From assembly GCA_963836405.1 (NCBI GenBank), contig CAWIJL010000002.1, forward strand, positions 124,001 through 188,000: a stretch of DNA of 64,000 nt. Direction: 5' to 3'. Made by a program: the position numbers and the translations under genes. This stretch comes from CAWIJJ01 sp963836405 (GTDB lineage Bacteria > Acidobacteriota > Terriglobia > Bryobacterales > Bryobacteraceae). Position 1 is the first letter of the stretch. Each line of letters opens with the position of its first letter. Of the stretch, positions 15,048 to 23,520 are shown piece by piece. The notes beneath the pieces were generated by a model. The model searched no databases. It was not told the origin of the DNA and saw only the letters and a list, made by a program, of their open reading frames with translations.

Positions 15048-16244
15048 CTACTGAATGGTGAGAGTGTAGTTTCCGGTCGTATCGTCGGCGGCCCACACCT
15101 GAAGGTAATAGGTCTGTCCGGCTTGCACCGGGAGGAGATGTTGGAGGCCGGCGCCGGGCTGTTTCGCTTCCGGGGCAAAGCCGGTGGTGCGCCGTTCGGA
15201 GTCGAAGGTGGTCAAACCGGGGAGGAGGGTGGTACCGAGGTTTCGGAGGTCGAGGGTGAGCTGTCCGGTGCGCGGGGCGGTGAAGGAATAAAAATCGGTA
15301 TCCCTGGAATCCATGATGCCGGCATCGACGACTGTGGTGGCGGCAATGGCGGCGGCGGAGAAGATGTTGTCATTCGGTTCGAACCGGTCAAAGGAATGAG
15401 TGGATTGAACCTTCAGGGTGTAGGGTCCGACGGAGTCGCGAACGCCCCAAACCTGGACGTACACGGTGCTGCTGGGGTCCGGTGCGATGGAGTGGCGCAG
15501 CGGTTCGCCACTGGCGCCGGAGGTATCCAGCATTTCGAGGAGGCGGAAGTCCTGGTCGTAGATCCGGATTGCGGGGCTGAGTACGCCGGACGGCAGCAGC
15601 TCGAGGGAAAGGATGTCGCGGGGAGCGGGCGGCGTGTTGATTTTGAACGAATCGACATCTCCCGCTTTGCCCGAGATTTCGCCGTTCACGGGAGTATTTA
15701 CGGCGATGGGGTTGGCGACGCGCACGTTATCGTTGTCCTCGGCCTCATGGGAAACCAGGTCGGCCGGTGTGGCGAGGAAAGTCTGAAGGCGTGCCACGTT
15801 ATGGCGAACGGGGAGGTAGGAGGAGTCGCGGGACAAGGCTTCGCGAAAGGCCCGGATGGCACCGGTGCGGTCCTGGATGGCGGCGTACAGCACTCCCAGA
15901 TTGTTGTAGACGACGGGTAGGGGTGTGACGTCGGCGACGCCCTCCAGCAAACCGATGGCGCGATTGTACCGGCGCACCTGGACGAGTTCCGCGGCGCGCG
16001 CAAACTGTCGCACGACGTCGAGATCGGCCAGCGTCTTGGAGAAGAAGCGAGAATACTCGGCGCGGACGGTGCCGACATCCTCGACATACCCGGCAAGTTG
16101 GGTTCGGGGCTCAGGGCGGAAATACAGAAAGGCTGCGAGGGCGACTGCAAAGAGCAACGGGATGCCCAGCCAACGGTGGCGCGAGATCCACGAACCTTTG
16201 GGGCGCCGTCTGCGCCGTTTTCGGACTGTGGGAGCGGGCATCAT
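15048..16244 (-). CDS. Membrane-anchored TPR protein with two PPC-type domains
   Basis: ATG 16244 gives MMPAPTVRKRRRRRPKGSW and a hydrophobic segment near residues 27-45, a signal-anchor. A TPR-like region follows (VVYNNLGVLYAAIQDRTGAI). Then come two bacterial pre-peptidase C-terminal (PPC) beta domains: one from VSHEAEDNDNVRVANPI to YVQVWGVRDSVGPYTLKVQ, the other from FDRFEPNDNIFSAAAIA to YYLQVWAADDTTGNYTLTIQ. PPC domains usually decorate secreted peptidases; no catalytic domain is present here. The longer open frame upstream runs antisense to the divergent gene and is not used. A shared promoter region lies at 16245-16269. Confidence 0.75.
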   Translation of the reverse strand: MMPAPTVRKRRRRRPKGSWISRHRWLGIPLLFAVALAAFLYFRPEPRTQLAGYVEDVGTVRAEYSRFFSKTLADLDVVRQFARAAELVQVRRYNRAIGLLEGVADVTPLPVVYNNLGVLYAAIQDRTGAIRAFREALSRDSSYLPVRHNVARLQTFLATPADLVSHEAEDNDNVRVANPIAVNTPVNGEISGKAGDVDSFKINTPPAPRDILSLELLPSGVLSPAIRIYDQDFRLLEMLDTSGASGEPLRHSIAPDPSSTVYVQVWGVRDSVGPYTLKVQSTHSFDRFEPNDNIFSAAAIAATTVVDAGIMDSRDTDFYSFTAPRTGQLTLDLRNLGTTLLPGLTTFDSERRTTGFAPEAKQPGAGLQHLLPVQAGQTYYLQVWAADDTTGNYTLTIQ

Positions 16245-16269
16245 CGGGAGACGCTGGATCCTCGCGGGA

Positions 16270-17451
16270 ATGATAAGATTCAATTTTACTGCCGTGCCTG
16301 GTCTTTCGGCTGTTAAACATTCTCGCGGCCCAATATCCATTCTGCTGGCGGCGCTGATTTGCGTTTCGGCGCTGCCGCTTTCGGGACAGCGCAAGAAGAA
16401 GAGCAAGCCCAAGGAGAAAGAGGAGATCACGCAGACGCTGGATATTCCCGCGGAACTGCCGAACGCGGTGGTGGGGGAGACGGCGAAACTCACTTTCCAC
16501 GTTACGCCGCTTTCGGCGCGGGGGCTGCTGTCGCAACAGATCCGGGATGCATTGAAGGTGCTGGACCGGAACACGGGGTCTTCGACGATTCTGAAAATCC
16601 GGGCCTTCGTAGCGGGGTCCGGCGACATGCGGCGGGTACGCGATTTGGTGAGTGAAATCTTCACGGACCGCAAGCAGCCGTTGCCGGCGCTGAGCCTGGT
16701 GCGTGCCGGGGGGCTTCCGCTGGAGGGCGCGCAGGTGGTGCTGGAGGCAATCGCCAGCGGGCGCAAGGTGGTGAACCCGGAAGGGCTGGTCTTCATCTCG
16801 GCGCAACCGGCGATTTCCGATCATCCGCTGGATCCGGTGGCGCCGCTTTCGGCGAAGACGCTGGCGTCGCTGCGGCAGACGCTGCGGGACGCGGGTTCGG
16901 AACCCGGGGACGTGCTGCGGGTCACCTGCTTCCTGAGCTCGCTCGAGAACCTGGCTGCCACACGGAAGCTGGTAGGGGCGGAATATCCGCGCGCGGCATT
17001 GAATTACGTGCAGAGCCAGCGGGCGCCGGGAGAGGCGCTGAGCGCGTGCGAGGCGGTGGCGCGGTCGCGGCGGAAGCAGGCGGTTCCTTTCGATTTGATT
17101 GCCGCTCCGGGCCGGCCGGAAGGCGCCGGACAGTCGGCGGCGGCGATTGTTTCGGCACCGCTGGCCGTGTTCACGGGAACGCAGATCTCATTCGGCTACC
17201 AGGAGGCCGATTCGCGGCTGGCGCTGGAACGGCTGAGCAAGGAACTGGAACAGGCGGGCAGTTCGGCGAAGAATGTGGTGTGCGCGCACTACTATCCTTT
17301 ATCTTCGGGGATTGCGACGCAGGTGAGGAAGGTGCGGACGGAGTTCTTCGAGGCGTCGCGTCCGCCGGCGGGAAGCATGCTGGTGTTCGAGGGACTGCCC
17401 TCGATGGATGCGGGTTTTGCGGTGGACGTGGTGGCGGTGAAGCAGCCGTAG
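16270..17451 (+). CDS. Secreted protein with three RidA-like repeats
   Basis: ATG 16270 gives a 393-residue protein with a late signal peptide (SILLAALICVSALPLSGQ). The mature part appears to hold three copies of a YjgF/RidA-like unit: ILKIRAFVAGSGDMRRVRDL ... VVLEAIA; VLRVTCFLSSLENLAATRKL ... SACEAVA; and VVCAHYYPLSSGIATQVRKV ... VDVVAVK. RidA proteins are normally single-domain cytosolic imine deaminases forming trimers. Here a secreted triple unit may form a pseudo-trimer on one chain. The key arginine of true RidA was not located, so a deaminase function is not claimed. It is divergent from the PPC-domain gene. Confidence 0.65.
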   Translation: MIRFNFTAVPGLSAVKHSRGPISILLAALICVSALPLSGQRKKKSKPKEKEEITQTLDIPAELPNAVVGETAKLTFHVTPLSARGLLSQQIRDALKVLDRNTGSSTILKIRAFVAGSGDMRRVRDLVSEIFTDRKQPLPALSLVRAGGLPLEGAQVVLEAIASGRKVVNPEGLVFISAQPAISDHPLDPVAPLSAKTLASLRQTLRDAGSEPGDVLRVTCFLSSLENLAATRKLVGAEYPRAALNYVQSQRAPGEALSACEAVARSRRKQAVPFDLIAAPGRPEGAGQSAAAIVSAPLAVFTGTQISFGYQEADSRLALERLSKELEQAGSSAKNVVCAHYYPLSSGIATQVRKVRTEFFEASRPPAGSMLVFEGLPSMDAGFAVDVVAVKQP

Positions 17452-17639
17452 GATGGGGACAAATAAGTGGCTGGCCCCACTTCTTAGTAACTGCGAATCT
17501 GTCATGAATGACGCGATCGTTTGTCACCGGTATGAAACGGGGACGTTGTAAGTTAAAGGTCGTGTCCGACCAATCTCCAAAAGTCCTCAAGCCAGAAGGG
17601 ATTCTCAAGGTTTGCAAGTCTTACCTGTCGTCGCCACTG

Positions 17640-18078
17640 GCGTGTTCTTCCGGCGTAACCGGATCGGATCTGAAGGGACGCATTGAGGCGATCCTTTTGA
17701 ATCGTGGGGCGCGCGATCTGGACGTTCGCAGGAGGCTTTTCCCGATCGCTGCCGGAGGTGTGGCGCTCATCGGCCCAATTGCCGCCGGCATCCTCGGGGC
17801 TCTGCCAAGTAGAGGGCAGACCCACGCCGAAACCCCAATTCCCGTATTCAAGGTTGTCGATCGGACGAAACTGCCGGGCAAGTTCTGCTTCCACGCGAAC
17901 CTCTTCGGCGTGGAGAAGGGAGAAGACTTAAAGAGGACGATGCTGAGTTTCGAAGCGGTGGACACCCTTCGCGCGACGCTACCGGAGCAGCTTGGACTCA
18001 AGTTGGAGGCGCAAAAGGCGTCGATACAGGTCCTCGTCATCGATCACGCGAACAAGAACCCGACGGAAAACCAGGGAC
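17640..18078 (+). pseudogene. TIGR03435-type protein remnant
   Basis: An open frame here contains two recognisable pieces of the acidobacterial TIGR03435 family. The first is the membrane-linker KGRIEAILLNRGARDLDVRRR followed by a hydrophobic segment (LFPIAAGGVALIGPIAAGIL) and TPIPVFKVV. The second is the C-terminal LPEQLGLKLEAQKASIQVLV ending IDHANKNPTEN. The roughly 150-residue central domain that should sit between them is largely missing or scrambled. The frame runs on into the antisense of rplI. It is best read as a decayed gene. The 190 bases before it (17452-17640) hold no clear feature. Confidence 0.6.
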
Positions 18079-18108
18079 GCGGCCAGGAGCAGATCGGGCA
18101 GAGATGGA

Positions 18109-18137
18109 AGGAACCGGGGGATAAGTCCCCGGTCCCT
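18109..18137 (-). terminator. Hairpin downstream of rplI
   Basis: GAACCGGGGG and its complement GTCCCCGGTCC flank a short loop around 18109-18137. On the minus strand this is 33 bases after the rplI stop and is followed by a pyrimidine-rich TTCCTTCC stretch. It is a plausible terminator of the long ribosomal operon, though the T run is imperfect. Confidence 0.5.
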
Positions 18138-18169
18138 CGTCTTGGTACAGCCTCGCAAATACCGCCGGC

Positions 18170-18616
18170 TTACTCTTCTTTGGTTACGACGACGTTGATT
18201 TCCGCGGTGACATCGCGATGCAGCCGCACGGGCACCTTGTACTCGCCGAGTTGCTTGATGGGATCTTCGAGGTGAATCTTGCGGCGGTCGATAGTGAAGT
18301 TCTGAGCGGCGAGCGCTTCGGCGACGTCCTTCGAGGTCACCGAACCGAACAACTGGTCGTTCTCGCCGGCTTTCTGCGAGAGGGTCACGGTCACGCCGTT
18401 GAGCAGTTTGGCCAGGTCCTGCGCCTCGCCGACCTGCTTGGCTTCGCGGCGGACGTGCGCCTGCCGCTCCTGCTCCACGATTTTCTTGTTGGATTCGGTG
18501 GCCGCTACGGCGAGCCGCTTGGGCAGCAGGAAATTACGGGCGTAACCCGGCGCGACTTTGACTACCTCGCCGCGGCTGCCCAGCTTTTCGATATCTTCTC
18601 TGAGAATGACTTCCAT
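18170..18616 (-). CDS. rplI: 50S ribosomal protein bL9
   Basis: bL9 binds 23S rRNA near domain V and stabilises the L1 stalk region. The 148-residue protein begins MEVILREDIEKLGSRGEVV and has the conserved N-terminal VKVAPGYARNFLLPKRLAV, a long connecting helix and the C-terminal domain (GSVTSKDVAEAL). Length is typical. It is the last gene of the rpsF-rpsR-rplI set. Confidence 0.97.
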   Translation of the reverse strand: MEVILREDIEKLGSRGEVVKVAPGYARNFLLPKRLAVAATESNKKIVEQERQAHVRREAKQVGEAQDLAKLLNGVTVTLSQKAGENDQLFGSVTSKDVAEALAAQNFTIDRRKIHLEDPIKQLGEYKVPVRLHRDVTAEINVVVTKEE

Positions 18617-18631
18617 GCCGATTTCCTCCTG

Positions 18632-18931
18632 CTAGAACGACGCCGCGAAGGGCAGCAGCGCGATGTTCCGGGCCTTTTTGATGGCGTCGGTCAGCCGGCG
18701 CTGATGCGGCGCGCACACACCCGAAATGCGGCGGGGAATGATCTTGCCCCGTTCCGCCACGAAGGCGTGCAGCAGCTTGACGTCCTTATAATTGATGTCG
18801 TCGATCTTCTCGACGCAGAAACGGCACACTTTCTTGCGCCGGAAGTATTGTTTCTTCTGGGTGACGACCGCCTTGTCACCGCCCGTGGGCCGCTGCCCGG
18901 CGCTGCCTGGTCTTCCTCTGGATTCCGCCAT
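18632..18931 (-). CDS. rpsR: 30S ribosomal protein bS18
   Basis: bS18 sits on the platform of the 30S subunit as a pair with bS6. The core KVCRFCVEKIDDINYKDVKL and RISGVCAPHQRRLTDAIKKA are diagnostic. The CRFC and C-x-PHQ cysteines mark the zinc-binding (C+) form of the protein. A 20-residue Gly/Arg-rich N-terminal extension is present. The gene lies three bases after rpsF and 15 bases before rplI. Confidence 0.97.
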   Translation of the reverse strand: MAESRGRPGSAGQRPTGGDKAVVTQKKQYFRRKKVCRFCVEKIDDINYKDVKLLHAFVAERGKIIPRRISGVCAPHQRRLTDAIKKARNIALLPFAASF

Positions 18932-18934
18932 GGT

Positions 18935-19381
18935 TTAACCCTCCTTCGGCAGGCCGGGCATGGCCGGCGCCGGAGCTTCCGTCATCTGTTGAGCGAGCGA
19001 GGGCTGCGCGGGGGCGGGCGCGGCCGGTGCCTGCGAGGCTCGCCTGGCTGCGCGCTTGTCGCGCTCCTTCTTCCGCTTTTCGAGGCGCTTCAGCGTTTCA
19101 TCGATGCGCACGGTCAGGAATTTCAGGACCGAATCGGAAACGCGCAGGCGCCGTTCGAGTTCCTTCACCACATCCGGCTCCGAAGTGAACTGGAACAGTA
19201 CGTAGGAACCTTCGCGGAATTTATCTACTTTGTAGGCAAGCCGGCGCTTGCCCCACTTTTCGACTTTGTCTACGGTGGCTCCGGCCGAAGTCAACTGCGT
19301 TCGTATCTGCTCCACGAACTGATCGACTTCCTCTTCCGGAGCATCCGGCTTTACTATGAACAGCTCTTCGTAAATCCTCAT
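18935..19381 (-). CDS. rpsF: 30S ribosomal protein bS6
   Basis: The RRM-like bS6 fold is seen in MRIYEELFIVKPDAPEEEVD, VEKWGKRRLAYKVDKFREGS and YVLFQFTSEPDVVKELERRL. bS6 partners bS18 on 16S rRNA. The 148-residue chain has a charged C-terminal extension after residue 100 (KRKKERDKRAARRASQAPAA), longer than in E. coli. Its ATG overlaps the pth stop (ATGA). Confidence 0.96.
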   Translation of the reverse strand: MRIYEELFIVKPDAPEEEVDQFVEQIRTQLTSAGATVDKVEKWGKRRLAYKVDKFREGSYVLFQFTSEPDVVKELERRLRVSDSVLKFLTVRIDETLKRLEKRKKERDKRAARRASQAPAAPAPAQPSLAQQMTEAPAPAMPGLPKEG

Positions 19382-19968
19382 GCTTCCTCTATGTTTAAGC
19401 CAGGGGCGCGACGATTAAATCTCGTCATGGCCTTTTCGACGCCCTCGGCAAGTATGGAGCGAACCGCGTCGCCAGCGTAATCGACGAATTCCTCCAATTC
19501 CTTCATTTGCGAGCGCCGCAGCGGCGCCAGCACAAATTCCGCGCCATCCTCCACCGGACGGCCCGGATGAATTCCCATCCGTACCCTGACCACCTCGTCG
19601 GTGTGCAGGGCCGCAATCACCGATTTCATGCCCTTATGGCCGGCTGCCGAACCTTTCGGTTTGATGCGCAGCGAAAGCCAGGGCAGATCCAGTTCGTCGT
19701 AAACCACGGCGAACCCGGCGGGATCGATCGAATGCTTCTCCATCAGCGAGGCCACCGAACCCCCGCTGAGATTCATGTAAGTCTGCGGTTTGGCCAGCAT
19801 CACCTCGCGGCCTTCAATTTCGCCGACGCCCACCAGGGCCCGCGAGTCTTTACGGGTGACGCGGATGCCGTGCCGCTCCGCCAGGCGGTCGATGGTGAGA
19901 AAACCAAGGTTGTGCGGCGTGAGCGCGTACTCCTCGCCCGGATTCCCCAGACCGGCCACCAGGAACAT
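19378..19968 (-). CDS. pth: Peptidyl-tRNA hydrolase
   Basis: Pth releases peptides from stalled peptidyl-tRNA, recycling tRNA. The protein of 196 residues shows LVAGLGNPGEEYALTPHNLG with the catalytic histidine, LAKPQTYMNLSGGSV with the substrate-binding asparagine, and VVYDELDLPWLSLRIKPKGS with the catalytic aspartate. GHKGMKSVIAAL and VRMGIHPGRP are also conserved. It overlaps rpsF by four bases and follows rplY by six bases, the common rplY-pth pairing. Confidence 0.96.
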   Translation of the reverse strand: MFLVAGLGNPGEEYALTPHNLGFLTIDRLAERHGIRVTRKDSRALVGVGEIEGREVMLAKPQTYMNLSGGSVASLMEKHSIDPAGFAVVYDELDLPWLSLRIKPKGSAAGHKGMKSVIAALHTDEVVRVRMGIHPGRPVEDGAEFVLAPLRRSQMKELEEFVDYAGDAVRSILAEGVEKAMTRFNRRAPGLNIEEA

Positions 19969-19974
19969 GGCGGA

Positions 19975-20652
19975 TTATTTCTTCTTTTTCTCGTCGGCCG
20001 CGGCTTCTTCTTCCTTCTTGCCCTTTTTGGCCACTTCGGGCTCGGGGGCTCCAGCCACGGGCGCGGCTTCGGCAGGAGTGGCGGCGACTTCGGCGCGCAG
20101 CGCCACCACGTGAGCCACCACGGTGTCGGCAGGCGTCAGCATCTTGGCGGAGGCGGCAACCCCCACATCGCTGGCGCGCTTGCTCTGTCCGATCATCAAC
20201 TCCGTCACATCCACCGTGTAGCTGTCCGGAATCTCGTCCGGCAGGCACTCGATTTCGATGGAGCGCGTCACCACCTCGAGCAATCCGCCCTGCACCTTGA
20301 CGCCCTTGGGTTCGCCGGCGGTGTGCACCGGGACGGTGACACGGATGCGCTTGGTGAGGTCGATGCGCTTGAGATCGGCATGCAGGAGGTTGCCGCGGAT
20401 GGGATCGACCTGCTGGTCCACCACCATGACCGGCGTGGTTTCGCCGCCGTTAATGGCGAGGTCGAAGATCGTATTCAGTCCGCTGCCCCGCACCAGCCGC
20501 GACAGTTCCTTGGGGTCGAGGGCGATGCTGACCGGATCTTTATATGCGCCATAGAGCACCGCCGGAATGTGTCCATCGCGGCGCGTACGGCGCGCTTCGT
20601 TCTTGCCGCGGGAATTGCGCACTTCCGCGGCGAGGGTAATTTCTCGCTTCAC
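19975..20652 (-). CDS. rplY: 50S ribosomal protein bL25 (Ctc form)
   Basis: bL25 binds 5S rRNA. GTG 20652 (VKREITLAAEVRNSRGKNE) is chosen because AAGGAG lies seven bases upstream; the open frame's further ATG at 20727 overlaps the prs end and adds no family sequence. The N-terminal 5S-binding domain is followed by the TL5/CTC-type C-terminal domain (FDLAINGGETTPVMV to VDVTELMIGQ). An acidic/lysine-rich tail ends in KKKK. Length of 225 residues fits the general-stress form. Confidence 0.93.
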   Translation of the reverse strand: MKREITLAAEVRNSRGKNEARRTRRDGHIPAVLYGAYKDPVSIALDPKELSRLVRGSGLNTIFDLAINGGETTPVMVVDQQVDPIRGNLLHADLKRIDLTKRIRVTVPVHTAGEPKGVKVQGGLLEVVTRSIEIECLPDEIPDSYTVDVTELMIGQSKRASDVGVAASAKMLTPADTVVAHVVALRAEVAATPAEAAPVAGAPEPEVAKKGKKEEEAAADEKKKK

Positions 20653-20730
20653 TTCATTCTCCTTGGGGCTAGCGTGGGTTCGGCCCGGGTGCGCGATGCC
20701 CCCGGCGAAGTCCGATTCGCCCGTCAATTT

Positions 20731-21675
20731 CTACACAAACAACCGGCTGATCGATCCGCCCTGATGAATCGAGTGAATGGCGTCGGCCATCAGCTTGGCG
20801 ATCGACAAAGCCCGGATCCTGCTCGATTCCTTAGCTTTCGCCGACAGCGGAATCGAATTCGTAAAAACCACTTCGCGGATGGCCGATTCCTCGATCCGGC
20901 TTACGGCCGGACCGGAAAGCACCGCATGCGTGGCGCAGGCCCAGACACCGGCCGCACCCTGCGCCGACAGCGCCTCGGCTCCTTTCACCAGCGTGCCCGC
21001 GGTGTCGATCAGATCGTCCACCAGCAGACAGTTGCGGGCTTTCACATCGCCCACTACGTTCATCACCTCCGCGACATTGGCCTCCTCGCGCCGCTTGTCG
21101 ATAATCGCGAGCGGCGAGTTCAGCCTTTTCGCGAAGGCCCGCGCCCTTTCCACACCGCCTGCGTCCGGCGAAACCACCGTCAGGTCCGGGATGTTCTGGG
21201 AGCGAAAATGCTCGATCAGCACGGGCATGGCGAACAGGTGGTCCACCGGGATATCGAAGAACCCCTGAATCTGGGCCGCGTGCAAATCCAACGTCAGAAC
21301 CCGATTCGCCCCGGCCGTCTCCAGCAGGCTGGCCACGAGTTTGGCCGAAATCGGCACACGCGGCTTATCCTTACGGTCCTGGCGGGCGTATCCATAATAG
21401 GGTAACACTGCGGTGATGCGTTCCGCTGAGGCCCGCTTCAGGGCGTCGATCATCAGCAGCAGTTCCATGAGGTGGCGGTCCACCGGGTTGCTGGTCGGCT
21501 GGATGATGAAAACGTCCGCGCCGCGCACGTTCTCCTGAATTTGGAGATAGATTTCGCCGTCTGAAAAATGGCGGACCATGCTCTTGCCGAGCGTGGTGCC
21601 CAGCGCCTGGACGATTTCGTGCGCCAGCGCGGGATTCGCGTTACCGGCGAATACTTGGAGACGGTCCTGAGTCAT
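20731..21675 (-). CDS. prs: Ribose-phosphate pyrophosphokinase
   Basis: Prs makes PRPP from ribose 5-phosphate and ATP, feeding nucleotide synthesis and the adjacent apt. From ATG 21675 (MTQDRLQVFAGNANPALAHE) the 314-residue length is standard, and the ATG overlaps the ispE stop as ATGA; an earlier ATG at 21702 is less likely. Visible motifs are FSDGEIYLQIQENVRGADVF, YYGYARQDRKDKPRVPISAK, VVSPDAGGVERARAFA and the PRPP loop LLVDDLIDTAGTL. Confidence 0.96.
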   Translation of the reverse strand: MTQDRLQVFAGNANPALAHEIVQALGTTLGKSMVRHFSDGEIYLQIQENVRGADVFIIQPTSNPVDRHLMELLLMIDALKRASAERITAVLPYYGYARQDRKDKPRVPISAKLVASLLETAGANRVLTLDLHAAQIQGFFDIPVDHLFAMPVLIEHFRSQNIPDLTVVSPDAGGVERARAFAKRLNSPLAIIDKRREEANVAEVMNVVGDVKARNCLLVDDLIDTAGTLVKGAEALSAQGAAGVWACATHAVLSGPAVSRIEESAIREVVFTNSIPLSAKAKESSRIRALSIAKLMADAIHSIHQGGSISRLFV

Positions 21676-22682
21676 CGCGAGTATCGGCTTTGAGGCGGCC
21701 ATGTCTTGCGGTCAATATGTGCTGCCAGTTGCCGCCACCACATCGACCGGTAGCCCGACCTGCCTACCAGCCCCATCAGCTGAGCGGCTTCGTTCCTTAA
21801 CTGTTCGACGGCCCGCGCTGCCTGCGAGCGGTCCGGGAACAGACCGAATATTGCAGAACCGCTGCCCGTCATGAGGCTGCATGAGGCGCCCGCGCGGGTG
21901 AGCCGGTTCTCGAGTTCAAGCAATTTGCCGTGCTGCTCCAGCACGACGCTTTCAAAATCGTTGACGGGAATTGGCTGCGCCTGCATGCCCCGCCGGGAGG
22001 GAGATTTCCCGCACCGCCCGCCTGCCCCGGAGCCATCCCCGGGGGGGTGCGGACCCCCTATCTGCCACGTAAGCGTCTGGAAACTAAATATCTTATTTTG
22101 TTGTGACTCGATTGTCAAACGAGGGCTCAGGTCGCGGTACGCCTGAGCGGTGTTGACGTGGATTCCGGGAGCGATCAGCACGCCGGCGCGCGGGCGCGCG
22201 TCGGGTAGCGGAAACAGTTCATCGCCGCGTCCGATGCCCGCCGCCGTTCCGCCCAGCAGGAAAAACGGGACGTCGCTGCCGAGTTGCCGGGCCAGCGCGC
22301 ACAGGGCGCCGAGCGGCACGACGCGCCCGGCCAATACGGGCAGCGCGAGCAATACGGCGGCCGCGTCGGAGGAGCCGCCGCCCAGTCCCGCGCCCATGGG
22401 GATTCGTTTTTCGAGTTGCAATTGCACGCGCCCGCGGACCTTCATGGCGTCCATCAAGAGCGCGGCCGCCTTGACCGCCAGGTTGTCGGGGATGCCGAGA
22501 GGGTCTTCGAGGGCGATGTCCGTCTTGCGGCCCGGCGTGAAACGAATCTCGATGCGGTCGGCGAGCGAGATGGTCTGAAAGACGGTGCGCAGCTCGTGGA
22601 ACCCGTCGGCGCGCCGGCCGAGGACGCGCAGGTCGAGATTAATTTTCGCGAGCGCCTTGACGGACGCGCTGCGTACGGTCAT
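21672..22682 (-). CDS. ispE: 4-diphosphocytidyl-2-C-methyl-D-erythritol kinase
   Basis: IspE is the GHMP kinase of the MEP pathway to isoprenoids. ATG 22682 (MTVRSASVKALAKINLDLRV) overlaps the apt stop by four bases. Motifs are KALAKINLDLRV (substrate side), IPMGAGLGGGSSDAAAVLLA (ATP loop) and SLMTGSGSAIFGLFPD. At 336 residues it is 40-50 longer than usual. The excess is a Gly/Pro-rich stretch near residues 205-240 (QIGGPHPPGDGSGAGGRCGK) encoded by a hairpin-bearing insertion. Whether the enzyme tolerates it is unknown. Confidence 0.92.
   Translation of the reverse strand: MTVRSASVKALAKINLDLRVLGRRADGFHELRTVFQTISLADRIEIRFTPGRKTDIALEDPLGIPDNLAVKAAALLMDAMKVRGRVQLQLEKRIPMGAGLGGGSSDAAAVLLALPVLAGRVVPLGALCALARQLGSDVPFFLLGGTAAGIGRGDELFPLPDARPRAGVLIAPGIHVNTAQAYRDLSPRLTIESQQNKIFSFQTLTWQIGGPHPPGDGSGAGGRCGKSPSRRGMQAQPIPVNDFESVVLEQHGKLLELENRLTRAGASCSLMTGSGSAIFGLFPDRSQAARAVEQLRNEAAQLMGLVGRSGYRSMWWRQLAAHIDRKTWPPQSRYSR
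21985..22085 (-). repeat. In-frame insertion with GC hairpin inside ispE
   Basis: Between the conserved ispE codons for SFQTLTW and NDFE lies about 100 bases of atypical sequence. It contains a strong stem GGGGGT/ACCCCC around GCGG (22045-22060) and other G/C runs. The bases just outside it toward 22110 are AT-rich. Its length keeps the reading frame. It has the look of a dispersed hairpin mini-element, but copies elsewhere cannot be tested here. Confidence 0.45.
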
Positions 22683-23200
22683 TTGTCGTACTGGAGGAGG
22701 GAAAAGACGTCCGTTCCGGCCAGTTTCTGGCGGCCGTTGAGGAACGTCAATTCCACGACGAAGCCGATTCCGGCCACGGTTCCGCCGGCTTCCCGCACCA
22801 TGCGGCAGGCGGCCGCCGCGGTGCCCCCGGTGGCCAGCAGGTCGTCCACGATGAGGACGCGGCTGCCGTCGCCGACCGCGTCGCGATGCATCTGAAGGCT
22901 GTCGGAGCCATATTCGAGGTCGTAGGTGACGGTCACGCACTCGGCCGGCAGTTTTTTCGGCTTGCGCACGGGCACGAACCCGGCGCCGAGCGCATAGGCC
23001 AGTGCCGGGGCGAAGATAAAGCCACGGGCTTCGATGCCCAGCACGACGTCCACGTCCGCCTCGCGGTAGTGGTATTTGAGGCCGTCGATGACCGCACGGA
23101 ACCCCATTTTGTCTTTGAGCAGCGTGGTGATGTCGTAGAACAAAATACCGGGCTTGGGGAAGTCCGGCACTTCGCGGATCAGCTTTTTCAGGTCTTCCAT
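22679..23200 (-). CDS. apt: Adenine phosphoribosyltransferase
   Basis: Apt salvages adenine to AMP using PRPP. The protein of 173 residues shows the N-terminal IREVPDFPKPGILFYDITTL, the GIEARGFIFAPALAYALGAG block and the PRPP-binding loop VLIVDDLLATGGTAAAA. Length is typical. It opens the minus-strand operon apt-ispE-prs-rplY-pth-rpsF-rpsR-rplI, and the grouping with prs links PRPP supply and use. Confidence 0.96.
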   Translation of the reverse strand: MEDLKKLIREVPDFPKPGILFYDITTLLKDKMGFRAVIDGLKYHYREADVDVVLGIEARGFIFAPALAYALGAGFVPVRKPKKLPAECVTVTYDLEYGSDSLQMHRDAVGDGSRVLIVDDLLATGGTAAAACRMVREAGGTVAGIGFVVELTFLNGRQKLAGTDVFSLLQYDK

Positions 23201-23520
23201 GGCGAACTTCCGTTATAGCGCGGAAACGGGTGGCAAATGGGAGAAGCTGGTGGCAGCCCTGCACCCTGGCCGCACTGCAGAAGGTCCCGCGTGGTGAGCG
23301 AGCCGGCGCGTTCTTGCAAGGCGGGCCGGGTTGGCGCACATCAGACAGGGTGGGTGCACTGCTGGACATCGATTCCCTCTTCTCGCAGGCAGTCATCCAG
23401 CGGTTGCCTCACTTGTGGCAGCAAGCCGCCCACGATACGAATGCGGCCAATAGCGGCTACTCGCTGTCGTCGGTGAAGTTCGAAAGTTCCCGCTGGATGT
23501 TGTGTTTTTCCATGCGGCAG
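23201..23520. other. 320-base stretch with no supported gene
   Basis: This stretch carries the presumed promoter of the apt operon near 23205-23230. Beyond that I see only short open frames on both strands without family matches. A minus-strand frame reading GRIRIVGGLLPQVRQPLDD looks protein-like but has no start and stops within 40 codons. It could be a further decayed piece of the adjacent pseudogene. Confidence 0.3.

Noticed and set aside
15925..16269. Upstream extension of the RidA-repeat gene
   Set aside because: It is antisense to the N-terminal part of the divergent PPC-domain gene and lacks protein-like sequence; ATG 16270 starts a signal-type N-terminus.
18218..19480. 420-codon plus-strand frame opposite rplI, rpsR and rpsF
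   Set aside because: Antisense to three certain ribosomal protein genes; repetitive Leu/Arg composition typical of shadows.
19507..21405. Long plus-strand open frame opposite pth, rplY and prs
   Set aside because: Pure shadow of GC-rich coding sequence: it spans several genuine ribosomal and metabolic genes on the other strand and has no family match.
22683..23396. Upstream extension of the ispE frame to 23396
   Set aside because: It runs through apt in another frame; the ATG at 22682 overlapping the apt stop is the proper start.
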